Source: Bacillota bacterium
GTDB taxonomy: Bacteria > Bacillota > Bacilli > Paenibacillales > Paenibacillaceae
Length of the DNA: 64,000 nt
Direction of reading: 5' to 3'
Assembly: GCA_023391635.1 (NCBI GenBank)
Contig: JAEWAQ010000038.1
Location: 57,038 to 121,037, forward strand
The notes beneath the pieces are model-generated. The model did not search any database and was not told the DNA's origin. It saw only the letters and a list, made by a program, of their open reading frames with translations. Position numbers and translations under genes: made by a program. Of this stretch, positions 53,410-62,531 are shown piece by piece; position 1 is the first letter of the stretch; the number at the start of each line of letters is the position of its first letter.

Positions 53410-55763
53410 GACTGCTTGCCCAACCCTTCGAGCAGCTCCGCCGCCAGCTCCTTGCCAAGCAGCCCGACTTCCTCGATCGGCCCGACGCAGGCCGGGCAGC
53501 CGCTCTGGCAGCCGCAGCCGCGGATGAGGCGCACCGCTTCCCGCAGCAATTCTTCATGCAGCTCATACAACCGCTTGCTCAGCCCGATGCCGCCCGGATA
53601 CCGATCGTAAAAATAAATCGTCGGCTGCTTGTGATGCACGTCCTTCACCTGTGGAACGACGCGAATGTCCTGCGGATCGCACATCAGATGCAGCGGAGCC
53701 AGATGCACGAGCACATTGGCCAAACCCAATAAAGCCATCTGCATGTCGTTCGCGGAACGCTTCGCCGTCTCTTCCTCCGAGAACGAGAACCAATACCCGC
53801 TCGTATGCAGTTCCTCTTCCGGCAGATGGATCGGCCCAGCTCCGATGTTCTCGTGCGTGCGCAGGCGGATCTTTTTGAAAATGGTCGGCTTGGCCGTCAC
53901 CATCACTTCGCCGTACTGGCGCAGCAGCGGCCCGTCCGCACGTTCCTCGTCAATGTGCAGCACTTTAAGCTCCGTAGCCAGATTCGCGTCCGTGAAGTAA
54001 TCGACGTTCACTTCCCTCACATACGCCTTCTTCTCTTCGTAATCCAGCTTCTCCACCTGGTATTGTACCCCTTCGTGGAGATAGATCGCCTCCTCGTGCA
54101 CGAGCGTCAACGCTCCGAAGCGATCCACTTCCCCGATCACGCGGTGATGGCCTGGCACGGTCATGTCGACGATCACGATGTTCTCCTGCGCCGCCGAACG
54201 CAGCGAGATGCCATGCGCCGGGAACCCCTGCTCCATCCAGTACCAGCGCGTGCCCGCACGATGGAGCACCCTCTCCTCGGCGAGAAACTCCAGCAGATCG
54301 CTCAGCTTCTCCTCGCCGAACGTATCCCCGTCCTCGAACGGCAGCTCGTAAGCGGCGCATTTGACGTGATCGAGCAGGATCAGCAGGTTGTCCGGGTGAA
54401 TCCGCGCTTCCTCCGGCGGCATGCCGAGAAAATAGTCCGGATTCTGAATCAAATATTGGTCCAGCGGGTTCGAGCTCGCCACGAGAAACGTCACCGAACT
54501 GCCATGTCGCCTGCCCGCGCGTCCCGACTGCTGCCACGTGCTCGCGATCGAGCCGGGATACCCGTTCAGCACGCATGCCTGCAGCTGCCCGATGTCGATA
54601 CCCAGCTCCAGCGCGTTCGTGCTGACGACGCCGCGAATCTCCCCGCTGCGCAGCCCGCGCTCGATCTCGCGCCGCTGCTTGGGCAGATAGCCGCCCCGGT
54701 AGCCGCGGATCGTCTTCTCCCCCAATTCCCGCTTGACCAAATCCTGCAAATACGTCAGCAAAATTTCCACCCGCACCCGGCTGCGCGCGAACACGATTGT
54801 CTGTATGCCGTCCCTCAGCAGCGATCCGGCCAGCTTCTGCGATTCGAGCACGCTGCTTCGGCGGATGCCGAGCTGCTTGTTCACGACGGGCGGATTGTAG
54901 AAAATGAGGTGCTTCTCCCCCGCCGGCGCCCCGTTGTCATCGTTCAGCGCGACCGGTTCGCCGATCAGCCGCTCGGCATGCTCCCGCGGATTGCGGATCG
55001 TCGCCGAAGCGCACAGAAATTGCGGGTTGCTGCCATAGAATTTGCAAATCCGCTTCAGCCGCCGAATGACATTCGCCACATGGCTGCCGAACACCCCGCG
55101 ATACGCATGCAGCTCGTCGATGACGACGTACTTCACGTTTTCGAACAGCTTGACCCACTTCGTATGATGAGGCAAGATCGCGGAATGAAGCATGTCCGGA
55201 TTCGTCACCACGATGTGCCCCGCATTGCGGATCGTTTGCCGGACGGTCGGCGGCGTGTCTCCGTCATAGGTGTGCGTCTTGAGATCGACATCCATCGCGG
55301 TGGCGAGCTCCTGCAGCTCGGCCACTTGGTCCTGCGCCAGCGCCTTCGTCGGAAACAAATACAACGCGCGGGCGCTGTCGTCATGCAGCAGCGTCTGCAG
55401 CACCGGCAAATTGTAGCAGAGCGTCTTGCCTGAAGCCGTCGGAGTCACCGTCACCACGTGCCGTCCGGCGTGCGCGGCGCGGAAAGCGGCGTCCTGATGC
55501 GTATACAATTCACGAATACCCCGGTCCGATAACGCCGCGGCCAGCTTCGGATGCAGCTCCGCAGGCAGCGACACCGTTCGGGACGGCCTGGCCGGCTGCG
55601 TATGCCAATACGTCACATTCTCCATCAGATCCGCGCGGGCGCGAAGCTGTGCCAGCCATTCTTCCATCGATTCGGTCTTGCCCGTCAAGCGGTTCAACGG
55701 TTTCTCCCCCGTTCCGATAAACTGCACCGTCTTTGTGGACGGTGAACCGTTTATTGATGCCAT
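53406..55763 (-). CDS. mrfA: MrfA (YprA)-like DEAD/DEAH-box helicase
   Basis: The 785-residue helicase has motif I TPTASGKTLCYNLP, DEAH-like box VVIDELHAYRG, motif III CASATIRNP, and RecA2 motifs ALELGIDIG and QQSGRAGRRHGSS. The C-terminal DUF1998-type region ends with RGCGCQSGCPACVGP, four Cys for a zinc site. B. subtilis MrfA is a 3'-5' helicase for nucleotide excision of mitomycin adducts independent of UvrABC. ATG 55763 has GGAGAGACC upstream and gives a length close to YprA; earlier in-frame starts are unsupported. Confidence 0.92.
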   Translation of the reverse strand: MASINGSPSTKTVQFIGTGEKPLNRLTGKTESMEEWLAQLRARADLMENVTYWHTQPARPSRTVSLPAELHPKLAAALSDRGIRELYTHQDAAFRAAHAGRHVVTVTPTASGKTLCYNLPVLQTLLHDDSARALYLFPTKALAQDQVAELQELATAMDVDLKTHTYDGDTPPTVRQTIRNAGHIVVTNPDMLHSAILPHHTKWVKLFENVKYVVIDELHAYRGVFGSHVANVIRRLKRICKFYGSNPQFLCASATIRNPREHAERLIGEPVALNDDNGAPAGEKHLIFYNPPVVNKQLGIRRSSVLESQKLAGSLLRDGIQTIVFARSRVRVEILLTYLQDLVKRELGEKTIRGYRGGYLPKQRREIERGLRSGEIRGVVSTNALELGIDIGQLQACVLNGYPGSIASTWQQSGRAGRRHGSSVTFLVASSNPLDQYLIQNPDYFLGMPPEEARIHPDNLLILLDHVKCAAYELPFEDGDTFGEEKLSDLLEFLAEERVLHRAGTRWYWMEQGFPAHGISLRSAAQENIVIVDMTVPGHHRVIGEVDRFGALTLVHEEAIYLHEGVQYQVEKLDYEEKKAYVREVNVDYFTDANLATELKVLHIDEERADGPLLRQYGEVMVTAKPTIFKKIRLRTHENIGAGPIHLPEEELHTSGYWFSFSEEETAKRSANDMQMALLGLANVLVHLAPLHLMCDPQDIRVVPQVKDVHHKQPTIYFYDRYPGGIGLSKRLYELHEELLREAVRLIRGCGCQSGCPACVGPIEEVGLLGKELAAELLEGLGKQS

Positions 55764-55772
55764 GGTCTCTCC

Positions 55773-55792
55773 ATTGTACAGAATATATGTTC
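55773..55792 (-). promoter_or_regulatory. -10 and LexA-like site before mrfA
   Basis: A minus-strand TACAAT (55778-55773) ten bases before ATG and the sequence GAATATATGTTC (55781-55792, plus strand), one base off GAAC-N4-GTTC, fall in the position of the -35/-10 spacer. No good -35 is seen. LexA control of mrfAB is only a suggestion. Confidence 0.3.
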
Positions 55793-56025
55793 GCCCGCGC
55801 AAGAAGCGAATCGCAAAAGCGGTTGTTTCGACAAAAGGAACCTCGAGTACGCGTAAATGTGGCGGAATTCCGATATTTCGACGGAGTGCGGGCCAGTCGT
55901 GTCTATTCCTGCGCTTTCCCGGGAAAAGTTCGGGCATGCGATGCATAACCGGACGCGGAGGTTGCCATCCTGTAATAAGGCAAGTATCGCCCAACCACGA
56001 AAATCCGTGAAGGAGAGATCATCAC

Positions 56026-56247
56026 ATGGCCAAGCCGGACGACCGTTCGGATAACGCGGAGAAAATTCAGAACATGATCGGCAACACGATCGACAACCTC
56101 GAGGAGTCCGAGGACTATCTAGACGAGCATGCGGAGGAGATCGCGCCTCAGGAGCGCGAGGCGATGGAGCGAAACAATCGAAACCGGCGCCAAAGCCTCA
56201 AAGGGTTCCGCAACGAAATGCAGGACGAATCCGGCGATAGCGAATAG
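56026..56247 (+). CDS. tlp: Small acid-soluble spore protein Tlp
   Basis: A 73-residue hydrophilic protein with the Tlp pattern: DDRSDNAEKIQNMIGNTIDN, then LEESEDYLDEHAEEI, ERNNRNRRQSLKGFRNEMQDE. Tlp is a small spore-core protein made in the forespore under sigma-G control in Bacilli, degraded at germination. AAGGAGAG lies 9-10 bases before the ATG. It is monocistronic. Confidence 0.9.
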   Translation: MAKPDDRSDNAEKIQNMIGNTIDNLEESEDYLDEHAEEIAPQEREAMERNNRNRRQSLKGFRNEMQDESGDSE

Positions 56248-56280
56248 GCTGGATCGCAAACCGCCCGTCAAGCTGCAGAC

Positions 56281-56320
56281 AGGGGATGCCTCCCGAACTT
56301 CCTTCGGGCGGGCATCCCCT
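56281..56320. terminator. Terminator-like hairpin between tlp and metH
   Basis: Ten-bp arms AGGGGATGCC and complement (56281-56290, 56311-56320) with a further inner 5-bp stem. No strong T-run follows on either strand, so termination efficiency is uncertain. It lies between the convergent tlp and metH genes. Confidence 0.6.
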
Positions 56321-56342
56321 GCTTGCGCTGCTGACGCGAAGA

Positions 56343-59300
56343 TCAGGCTTTATCTACATTGAAATATTGCGCTTCCGGATGGGCGAACACCATGGCGGAC
56401 ACCGACGCTTCCGGCTCCATCATGAAGCCTTCCGTCAATTCGACGCCGATCTCCTCAGGATGCATGAGCCCGAACAGCGGGCCTTGCATCTCCAGATCGG
56501 GGCAGGCCGGATAGCCGAACGACACCCGGATGCCTTGGTAGCGCGCGCCGAAGCGCTGCTTCATCGTCATTTCCAGCGGGTCGGGGAAGCCCCAATTATC
56601 GCGCATGATCTGGTGCACTCGTTCGGCAAGTCCTTCCGCCACTTCAAGAGCGGTCGCCGACAGCGCATGGGAGCGGAGATAATCGCCGCTATCCTTCCAC
56701 TTCTCGGCCTGATCGCGCGCGCCGCGACCGGCGGTGACGACGAGGAAGCCGACCGAATCCATGATGCCGCTGTCCTTTGACTTGACGAAGTCGGCGAGGC
56801 ACAAATAAGGCTCCACCTGCTGGCGCGGGAACGAGAAGCGCTGCAGCACGCGGCTATGATCGTCCGGATCGTAGACGAATACGTCGTTCGCCCCGTCCGA
56901 TTGCGCCGGGAAGAACCGGTACATCGCCTGCGGCTTCAGCCATCCGTTCTGTTCGGCGTCGCGCGTCAGATCGTCGATTGTCTCCTTGAGCTGGACTGCT
57001 CGCTCATTGCCGGCAACGAGCAGCTCTTCCACGTTGCCCTTCAGCCCCAGATGATGCCCCATCAACATATTCAGGTTGACGTAAGGCAGCACGTGCGGCA
57101 GCGGATAATCCCGCAAAATATGACGTTCGTAGTCCGGCGGCGTAAAGATCGGTGCATCTTGCGAAATATGCGATCGCCGCGCCCTGGACGATTCGGGCAG
57201 CACTCTCGGATTCGCGGGCTCCTCGCTCGCGAGCGCCGCAAGCATCGCCCGATGCTCCTCCTCGATCTTGGCGCGCTGCTGCGGATCGCCGAGCTTGTTC
57301 GCGAGATCCAGGCCGTCCATCGCATCTTTCGCATAGAGGACGACGCCGCCGTATTCCGGTGCGATGCGCGTCTTCGTGAACTTGCGCGTCAGCGCCGCGC
57401 CGCCGACGAGCATCGGCGCTTCGACGCCAGCCGCGCGGAAGTCCTGCGATGTCACGACCATCTGCTGCGCGGACTTGACGAGCAGACCCGACAAGCCGAT
57501 GATGTCCGGCTTGTGCTCGCGATACGCTTCAATCAATTGTTCCGGCGGGACTTTGATGCCGAGATTGATGATCTTATAACCATTGTTGGACAGAATGATC
57601 TCCACCAGGTTTTTGCCGATGTCATGCACGTCGCCCTTGACCGTCGCCAGCATGACCGATCCCTTCATCGCCGCATCGGCTTTCTCCATGTGCGGTTCCA
57701 GATGCGCCACCGAAGCTTTCATCACTTCCGCGCTTTGCAGCACCTCTGCGACGATCAACTCATTGTTGTTGAACAGCCGCCCTACTTCCGTCATGCCGTT
57801 CATGAGCGGCCCGTTGATGATGTCCAGCGGCGAATATTTCGTCAACGCTTCGTCCAGGTCGGGAATGAGCCCTTCCTTGCTGCCCTCGACGACATAACTG
57901 GCCAGCCGCTCCTCCAGAGGCAGATGAACGAGCTTCTCCTTCTTCTCCACCTTCTTCTCGCGGAAAGCGGCGACGAAGGCAGCCAGCGTTTCGTCGTTCG
58001 TATCGTACAGCAGCGCTTCGGACAAACGCCGCTCCTCTTCCGGAATCGAAGCGTAGCGCTCCAGCTTCTCGGTGTTGACGATGGCGTAGTCCAGACCAGC
58101 CTTGGTGCATTCGTAGAGAAAGACGGAGTTCAGCACTTCGCGTCCCGCCTCGGGCAATCCGAACGAGATGTTGCTGATGCCCAGGATCGTCTGACATTGC
58201 GGCAAGGCCGCCTTGATCAGGCGGATGCCTTCGATCGTCTCCTTCGCGGAGCCGATATATTGCTCGTCGCCGGTGCCTACCGGGAATACGAGCGGATCGA
58301 AAATAATATCTTCGGCTTGCAGGCCGTACTTGTTCGCGAGCAGATCGTGCGAACGGACAGCGACTTCAAGCTTATCGTCGCGCGTGATCGCTTGTCCGCG
58401 TTCGTCAATCGTGCCGACAACGGCGGCAGCGCCATACCGGTGCATGATCGGAACGACGCGCTCGAATTTTTCTTCCCCATCCTCAAGATTAATGGAGTTA
58501 ATAATCGATTTGCCTTGGATGTATCGCAGAGACCGGTCCACGACCGCCGCATCCGTGGAATCGATCATGAAAGGCACTTTCACCTTCTTGGTTGCATGCT
58601 CCAGGAAGGCAATCATATCCTCTGTCTCGTCGCGGTCCGGGTCCTGCAAGCACACGTCGATCACATGCGCACCGTTCTTGACCTGAGCGCGGGCGACTTC
58701 GGACGCTTCCTCGTACTTGCCTTCGGCGATCAGCCGCTTGAACTTCCGCGAGCCGAGCACGTTCGTGCGTTCTCCGACCATGTAAGGCCGGTTCGCATCC
58801 TCGATGTACACCGTCTCGATGCCGGACACCGCCGGCGGGTGCTCGCCCGCGATGGCGCGCGGCGCCAAATCCTTCAGCGCCTCTGAGATCGCCGCGATAT
58901 GGGCGGGCGTCGTCCCGCAGCAACCGCCGGCCACGTTAAGCCAGCCCTGCTCGGCGAAGCCTCTCAGCTTGCGCGCGAGCGATTCCGGCGATTCATGGTA
59001 ATGGCCGTTCTCGTCAGGCAAGCCGGCGTTCGGGTAGCAGCTGACGGCCGCCTTGGCCAGCCCTGCGAGCGTGCGGATATGGTCGCGCATGAATTCGGGT
59101 CCGGTCGCGCAGTTCAGCCCGACGGAGATCGGTTTCAGGTGTTCAAGCGAGATATAGAACGATTCGATGTTCTGACCGGCCAGCGTCGTGCCCATCGGCT
59201 CGATCGTCCCGCTGAGCATGATCGGCAGCTCGCGGCCCGTATCGGCGAACGCCTGACGCACCCCGATGCTGGCGGCTTTCACGTTCAACGTATCCTGGCT

Positions 59301-59789
59301 CGTCTCGATCAGGATGCAATCGACGCCGCCTTCGATCAGCGCGACCGTCTGCTCCCGATAACTGCTGACGAGTTCGTCGAACGTCACGCCGCCGGTCACC
59401 GACAACGTCTTCGTCGTCGGGCCGAGCGCGCCCGCCGCATAGCGCGGATGCTCCGGCGTGGTGAACTTGTCGCACGCATCCCGCGCCAGCTTCGCTGCCG
59501 CCAGGTTGATCTCTCTTGCTTGCTCCGGAATATCGTATTCCGCCAGCACGACGCTCGTCGCGCCGAACGTATTCGTTTCGATAATATCCGCACCCGCAGC
59601 GAGATAAGCCTCATGAATGCCGCGAATGACGTCCGGGCGCGTCAATACGAGCATCTCGTTGCAGCCGTCCAGCGCCTCTCCCCCGAAATCCTGCGCCGTC
59701 AGATCGGCCTGCTGGATCATCGTCCCCATCGCGCCGTCCAAGATAAGTATTTTATGCTGCATCTGTTGCTGCAGCGGCCGTTTGTTCAT
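56343..59789 (-). CDS. metH: Cobalamin-dependent methionine synthase
   Basis: At about 1148 residues this is a full-length MetH. In order: homocysteine domain with zinc Cys in GLNCATGPE and GGCCGTTP, pterin domain (RPYMVGERTNVLGSRKFK, IDSTDAAVV), B12 cap and cobalamin domain with DVHDIGKNL (base-off His), and the activation domain (RVSFGYPACPDLEMQ, near the C-terminus). It transfers methyl from methyl-tetrahydrofolate to homocysteine. ATG 59789 has AAAGGAAG nine bases upstream. No SAM or cobalamin riboswitch was seen in the short 5' region. Confidence 0.96.
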   Translation of the reverse strand: MNKRPLQQQMQHKILILDGAMGTMIQQADLTAQDFGGEALDGCNEMLVLTRPDVIRGIHEAYLAAGADIIETNTFGATSVVLAEYDIPEQAREINLAAAKLARDACDKFTTPEHPRYAAGALGPTTKTLSVTGGVTFDELVSSYREQTVALIEGGVDCILIETSQDTLNVKAASIGVRQAFADTGRELPIMLSGTIEPMGTTLAGQNIESFYISLEHLKPISVGLNCATGPEFMRDHIRTLAGLAKAAVSCYPNAGLPDENGHYHESPESLARKLRGFAEQGWLNVAGGCCGTTPAHIAAISEALKDLAPRAIAGEHPPAVSGIETVYIEDANRPYMVGERTNVLGSRKFKRLIAEGKYEEASEVARAQVKNGAHVIDVCLQDPDRDETEDMIAFLEHATKKVKVPFMIDSTDAAVVDRSLRYIQGKSIINSINLEDGEEKFERVVPIMHRYGAAAVVGTIDERGQAITRDDKLEVAVRSHDLLANKYGLQAEDIIFDPLVFPVGTGDEQYIGSAKETIEGIRLIKAALPQCQTILGISNISFGLPEAGREVLNSVFLYECTKAGLDYAIVNTEKLERYASIPEEERRLSEALLYDTNDETLAAFVAAFREKKVEKKEKLVHLPLEERLASYVVEGSKEGLIPDLDEALTKYSPLDIINGPLMNGMTEVGRLFNNNELIVAEVLQSAEVMKASVAHLEPHMEKADAAMKGSVMLATVKGDVHDIGKNLVEIILSNNGYKIINLGIKVPPEQLIEAYREHKPDIIGLSGLLVKSAQQMVVTSQDFRAAGVEAPMLVGGAALTRKFTKTRIAPEYGGVVLYAKDAMDGLDLANKLGDPQQRAKIEEEHRAMLAALASEEPANPRVLPESSRARRSHISQDAPIFTPPDYERHILRDYPLPHVLPYVNLNMLMGHHLGLKGNVEELLVAGNERAVQLKETIDDLTRDAEQNGWLKPQAMYRFFPAQSDGANDVFVYDPDDHSRVLQRFSFPRQQVEPYLCLADFVKSKDSGIMDSVGFLVVTAGRGARDQAEKWKDSGDYLRSHALSATALEVAEGLAERVHQIMRDNWGFPDPLEMTMKQRFGARYQGIRVSFGYPACPDLEMQGPLFGLMHPEEIGVELTEGFMMEPEASVSAMVFAHPEAQYFNVDKA

Positions 59790-59886
59790 GTCCGTCATCT
59801 TCCTTTCCGTTGCCTGTGCCAAGCCATCCTATGATTACATTATGACAAGTGTAGCAGAATTGAAAATGGTTGAAAAGATAAATGCG

Positions 59887-59915
59887 ATAATTCCAACCCG
59901 GTATGTAGGAATTAT
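59887..59915. promoter_or_regulatory. Inverted repeat between metH and mtnD
   Basis: ATAATTCC (59887-59894) pairs with GGAATTAT (59908-59915) around a 13-base loop; a related GGAAT-ATCGA unit recurs at 59930-59938. The site abuts the -35 of the mtnD promoter, as expected for an operator. Confidence 0.5.
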
Positions 59916-59916
59916 A

Positions 59917-59945
59917 TCGACAATCGCCGGAATATCGAATATAAT
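59917..59945 (+). promoter_or_regulatory. Sigma-A promoter of mtnD
   Basis: TCGACA (59917-59922) and TATAAT (59940-59945) are 17 bases apart. Transcription would start near 59952, which rules out the ATG at 59952 and supports ATG 60000. Confidence 0.75.
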
Positions 59946-59999
59946 TGGCATATGAACGGCCCGCGCGGCCAAATCGTGGCGAAGAAAGCAGGGATTACG

Positions 60000-60542
60000 A
60001 TGGCAGAAATCCGAATCCGCAACACGAACGAACGCATAACGGGCGACGAGAACGTGAAGGCATTCCTGGATCGCCAGTCCGTCCTCTACGAGCATTGGGA
60101 CGCCAGCAAGCTTCCCGAGCACCTGCGCGAGAAGTTCGTGCTCAGCGACGAGGAGAAAGCGGAAATTCTGGCTACTTACGACGCGGAGATCCGCGATCTT
60201 GCCGCTCGCCGCGGCTACAAGATTTGGGACGTCATCTCCTTGTCGGAATCGACGCCCAATATCGAAGAATTATTGAAAAAATTCGAAGCCGTCCACACGC
60301 ACACCGAAGACGAGATCCGCGCGATTACGGCGGGACGCGGCATCTTTATCATCAAGGGCACTGATGACGTGGGCTACTTCGATGTCGAACTGACGGCCGG
60401 AGACGTCATCTCCGTACCGGAGAACACACCGCACTTCTTCACCTTGATGGACAATCGCCAGATCATCGCGGTTCGACTGTTTATCGAGACGGATGGCTGG
60501 ATCGCCAAGCCATTCGACGACCCGGCATTCGTGAAAGCCTGA
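60000..60542 (+). CDS. mtnD: Acireductone dioxygenase
   Basis: A 180-residue cupin with the ARD metal site HTHTEDEIR (two His and Glu) and the fourth ligand His in ENTPHFFTLMD. It cleaves acireductone in the methionine salvage pathway, giving the keto acid precursor of methionine with an iron centre. AGGGAT precedes ATG 60000. Its divergent neighbour metH also makes methionine, so shared regulation at the inverted repeat between them is plausible. Other mtn genes are not in the window. A strong terminator follows. Confidence 0.93.
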   Translation: MAEIRIRNTNERITGDENVKAFLDRQSVLYEHWDASKLPEHLREKFVLSDEEKAEILATYDAEIRDLAARRGYKIWDVISLSESTPNIEELLKKFEAVHTHTEDEIRAITAGRGIFIIKGTDDVGYFDVELTAGDVISVPENTPHFFTLMDNRQIIAVRLFIETDGWIAKPFDDPAFVKA

Positions 60543-60598
60543 ACCCTCAGTTATTGTTCGGCTTGGATAAGGCGACATTCATAAGGTATAAGAATGAA

Positions 60599-60650
60599 CG
60601 GGCAATCTTTATCGCCACTTCCGGCGGTAACGATTGCCCGATTTTATTTT
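60599..60650 (+). terminator. Intrinsic terminator of mtnD
   Basis: Nine-bp arms CGGGCAATC (60599-60607) and complement (60632-60640), with an inner CGCC/GGCG stem, followed by ATTTTATTTT. Confidence 0.88.
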
Positions 60651-61440
60651 AGGCTTCTATAATTTGCAACAAGGACGTTAAATCGGCCGCTTCATAAGTC
60701 GGAACAATCGCATCGTCCCGCGAGACGCCATGGCGATTGAGCCATAAGTTGCGCATTCCCGCACGGTTCGATCCGAGAATGTCGGTCGTCAGCTTGTCCC
60801 CGACCATGATGCCTTCATCCGGTCCGATGCCCAGCAGCCCCATCGCATGCCGGAAGATGGACGACGCGGGCTTTCCTTCACCGAACTCGCCGGATATGAC
60901 GATGTGATCGAAATAAGAAGCGAGCTCGGGAACGCCCTGCAGCTTCTCCCGCTGCAAATCCGGCGAGCCGTTCGTGAGCAAAAGCAGCTTGAAGCGGTCT
61001 TTCAACCGATTCAATACCGGAAAAGTCTCCTCGTATACGAGCGGGCGCGCCCTGCGCTCGGCCGCGAACATTTCGCCCAACCGATGCCCGAGTTCCCGAT
61101 CGTCTACGCCTATCGCCTGCAAGCCCCTCGTCCAGGATTCGGTCCGGTAGCCGGGCGCGAGTTGCTGCAGCTTGCGGAATTCCGGCTGTTCGCCGCTCGT
61201 GAAATGCCCCCACAGTCCCTCAAATGGGTTAATGCCGATCATCTGCGTGAACGAAAACGTTTCATAAGATTGGTACAATGCTCTCGCTTCTCTGCGAACG
61301 GCATCCTCCAACTCGGCCTGGTGGATGGACGGAACCGTTTTGGCCGCCTCCAAGCACACCGCCTCGAACGATTCCTTGACGCTGCGGTCATCCCACAGCA
61401 ACGTGTCATCCAAATCGAACAATACCGCTTTTACCGACAT
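60649..61440 (-). CDS. HAD-superfamily hydrolase
   Basis: A 263-residue haloacid-dehalogenase-like phosphatase: motif I VLFDLDDTLLWDD, motif II LLLTNGSPD, motif III Lys in GEGKPASSIF and motif IV IMVGDKLTTDILG. It looks like YjjG/YsaA-type nucleotidases or sugar phosphatases; substrate unknown. The start at 61440 gives MSVKAVLFDLDD. It follows the membrane protein gene by 13 bases, likely in one transcript. Confidence 0.86.
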   Translation of the reverse strand: MSVKAVLFDLDDTLLWDDRSVKESFEAVCLEAAKTVPSIHQAELEDAVRREARALYQSYETFSFTQMIGINPFEGLWGHFTSGEQPEFRKLQQLAPGYRTESWTRGLQAIGVDDRELGHRLGEMFAAERRARPLVYEETFPVLNRLKDRFKLLLLTNGSPDLQREKLQGVPELASYFDHIVISGEFGEGKPASSIFRHAMGLLGIGPDEGIMVGDKLTTDILGSNRAGMRNLWLNRHGVSRDDAIVPTYEAADLTSLLQIIEA

Positions 61441-61453
61441 GATTCCAAATGCC

Positions 61454-61990
61454 TCACTTTGCTTTGACTTCCAATTCGACATGATTGGTATTCGCATACT
61501 CGGTCAACCGCGCGCTCATCTGAGCGATCGGGTACAAATTGATGCCTCTGGAAAACACCCAGTTCGAGCCCTTCACCGATTCGATAACGACATAGCCGGG
61601 CGAAAGCACGATTTTGCGGATTTCGGACGGCCGCAGCGTCTTGTAACCCGTGAACTTGCGCGTCTCCAACGTATCCCGCGTAACGCTAAGATAAGGACGA
61701 CGCATGAAATAGAAGAACGCGAGGAGCAAATAACAGCCCAGCGTCACCCAATACATCGTCGGGTCCGTCGTCACTTCCGACGACTCTGCCGATTTCGTCA
61801 TCCATGGCGTAAACGTAATGACATAGAACACCATTAACAGAATGAGCAGAATCGGGAAAATATAATTTCTCCCCCGGAACTTATCGACCTGGGCCATCTT
61901 CGACCCAATCGATGGTTTGCCTTCCTTCTTGCGTCGCTTATCGAGCGCCTTCGTGTTGCGCTGTACTTTACGTTCCCATGAGCGGGACAT
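61454..61990 (-). CDS. Conserved membrane protein with two TM segments
   Basis: A 178-residue protein with a basic N-terminus (RKVQRNTKALDKRRKKEGK), two hydrophobic segments (YIFPILLILLMVFYVITF and MYWVTLGCYLLLAFFYF) and a soluble C-terminal domain with PH-like strands (LSVTRDTLETRKFTGYKTL). No function can be given. ATG 61990 has AGGGGGAACC upstream. Co-transcribed with the HAD gene after it. Confidence 0.75.
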   Translation of the reverse strand: MSRSWERKVQRNTKALDKRRKKEGKPSIGSKMAQVDKFRGRNYIFPILLILLMVFYVITFTPWMTKSAESSEVTTDPTMYWVTLGCYLLLAFFYFMRRPYLSVTRDTLETRKFTGYKTLRPSEIRKIVLSPGYVVIESVKGSNWVFSRGINLYPIAQMSARLTEYANTNHVELEVKAK

Positions 61991-62085
61991 GCCCGGTTCC
62001 CCCTGTTCGCCAATTCGGTTCTGATGGACGTGCTCACACAACGATGCCATCCGATGCGCACGGCATCATTGCGATACCTGCAGCA

Positions 62086-62271
62086 TCAATGCGGCAGTGA
62101 CGGCTTATCGTCCGTCCATTCGATATGATCCAATTGCTGGCGGAAGTTGTTTTTGAATATTTGAAGGTATTGCTGACGGAGTCGATCGCGTTCCGCGATT
62201 TCCGTTTCGCTCAACCCGACGGACTTGTGTTTGCGGGATAATTCGTTAATTCGCGCAATCAATTGCTCCAT
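62086..62271 (-). CDS. ynzC: DUF896 family protein YnzC
   Basis: A 61-residue two-helix protein, MEQLIARINELSRKHKSVGL then LQIFKNNFRQQLDHIEW, a clear DUF896/YnzC member. In B. subtilis ynzC lies in the SOS block lexA-yneA-yneB-ynzC. Here it follows yneA without yneB, and a terminator separates it from yneA, so its control may be separate. AGAGGGGGAC precedes the ATG. Function unknown. Confidence 0.9.
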   Translation of the reverse strand: MEQLIARINELSRKHKSVGLSETEIAERDRLRQQYLQIFKNNFRQQLDHIEWTDDKPSLPH

Positions 62272-62301
62272 GGTCGTCCCCCTCTCTATGCCTCTAATAG
62301 G

Positions 62302-62361
62302 GAGTTTGCGGAGCAAACTCTCACCGCTATTACTTTGACACTTGCCCATAGGCATTGTCAA
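62302..62361 (-). promoter_or_regulatory. Two palindromes in the region upstream of ynzC
   Basis: GAGTTTGC-GGA-GCAAACTC (62302-62320) is a perfect 8-bp hairpin. TTGACA (62335-62340) and TGTCAA (62356-62361) flank a partly self-complementary 15-base centre (TTGCC/GGCA), making a 27-base near-palindrome that could be an operator. The 260-base stretch 62272-62531 holds these and the yneA terminator, but no gene. Confidence 0.45.
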
Positions 62362-62375
62362 GGCAAGATCAACAC

Positions 62376-62399
62376 AAAAAGAGTCGCCAATAGCGACTC
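62376..62399 (-). terminator. Intrinsic terminator of yneA
   Basis: On the minus strand a perfect 7-bp stem GAGTCGC/GCGACTC with five-base loop is followed by five T. Confidence 0.88.
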
Positions 62400-62531
62400 G
62401 AATGTCGAGGATGCGAAATTGCGTTGAACTGCAGAATGCTCGTCATGCACGAACGAAATCGCGGCCGTCGCGATTTCGACAAACCTGCGGCGTATCAATG
62501 GCCATTGCGGAGGAATAACGAGAACGCGAGG

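Noticed and set aside
59790..59999. SAM or cobalamin riboswitch before metH
   Set aside because: The metH start has only a short upstream region and none of the conserved blocks of either riboswitch could be seen.
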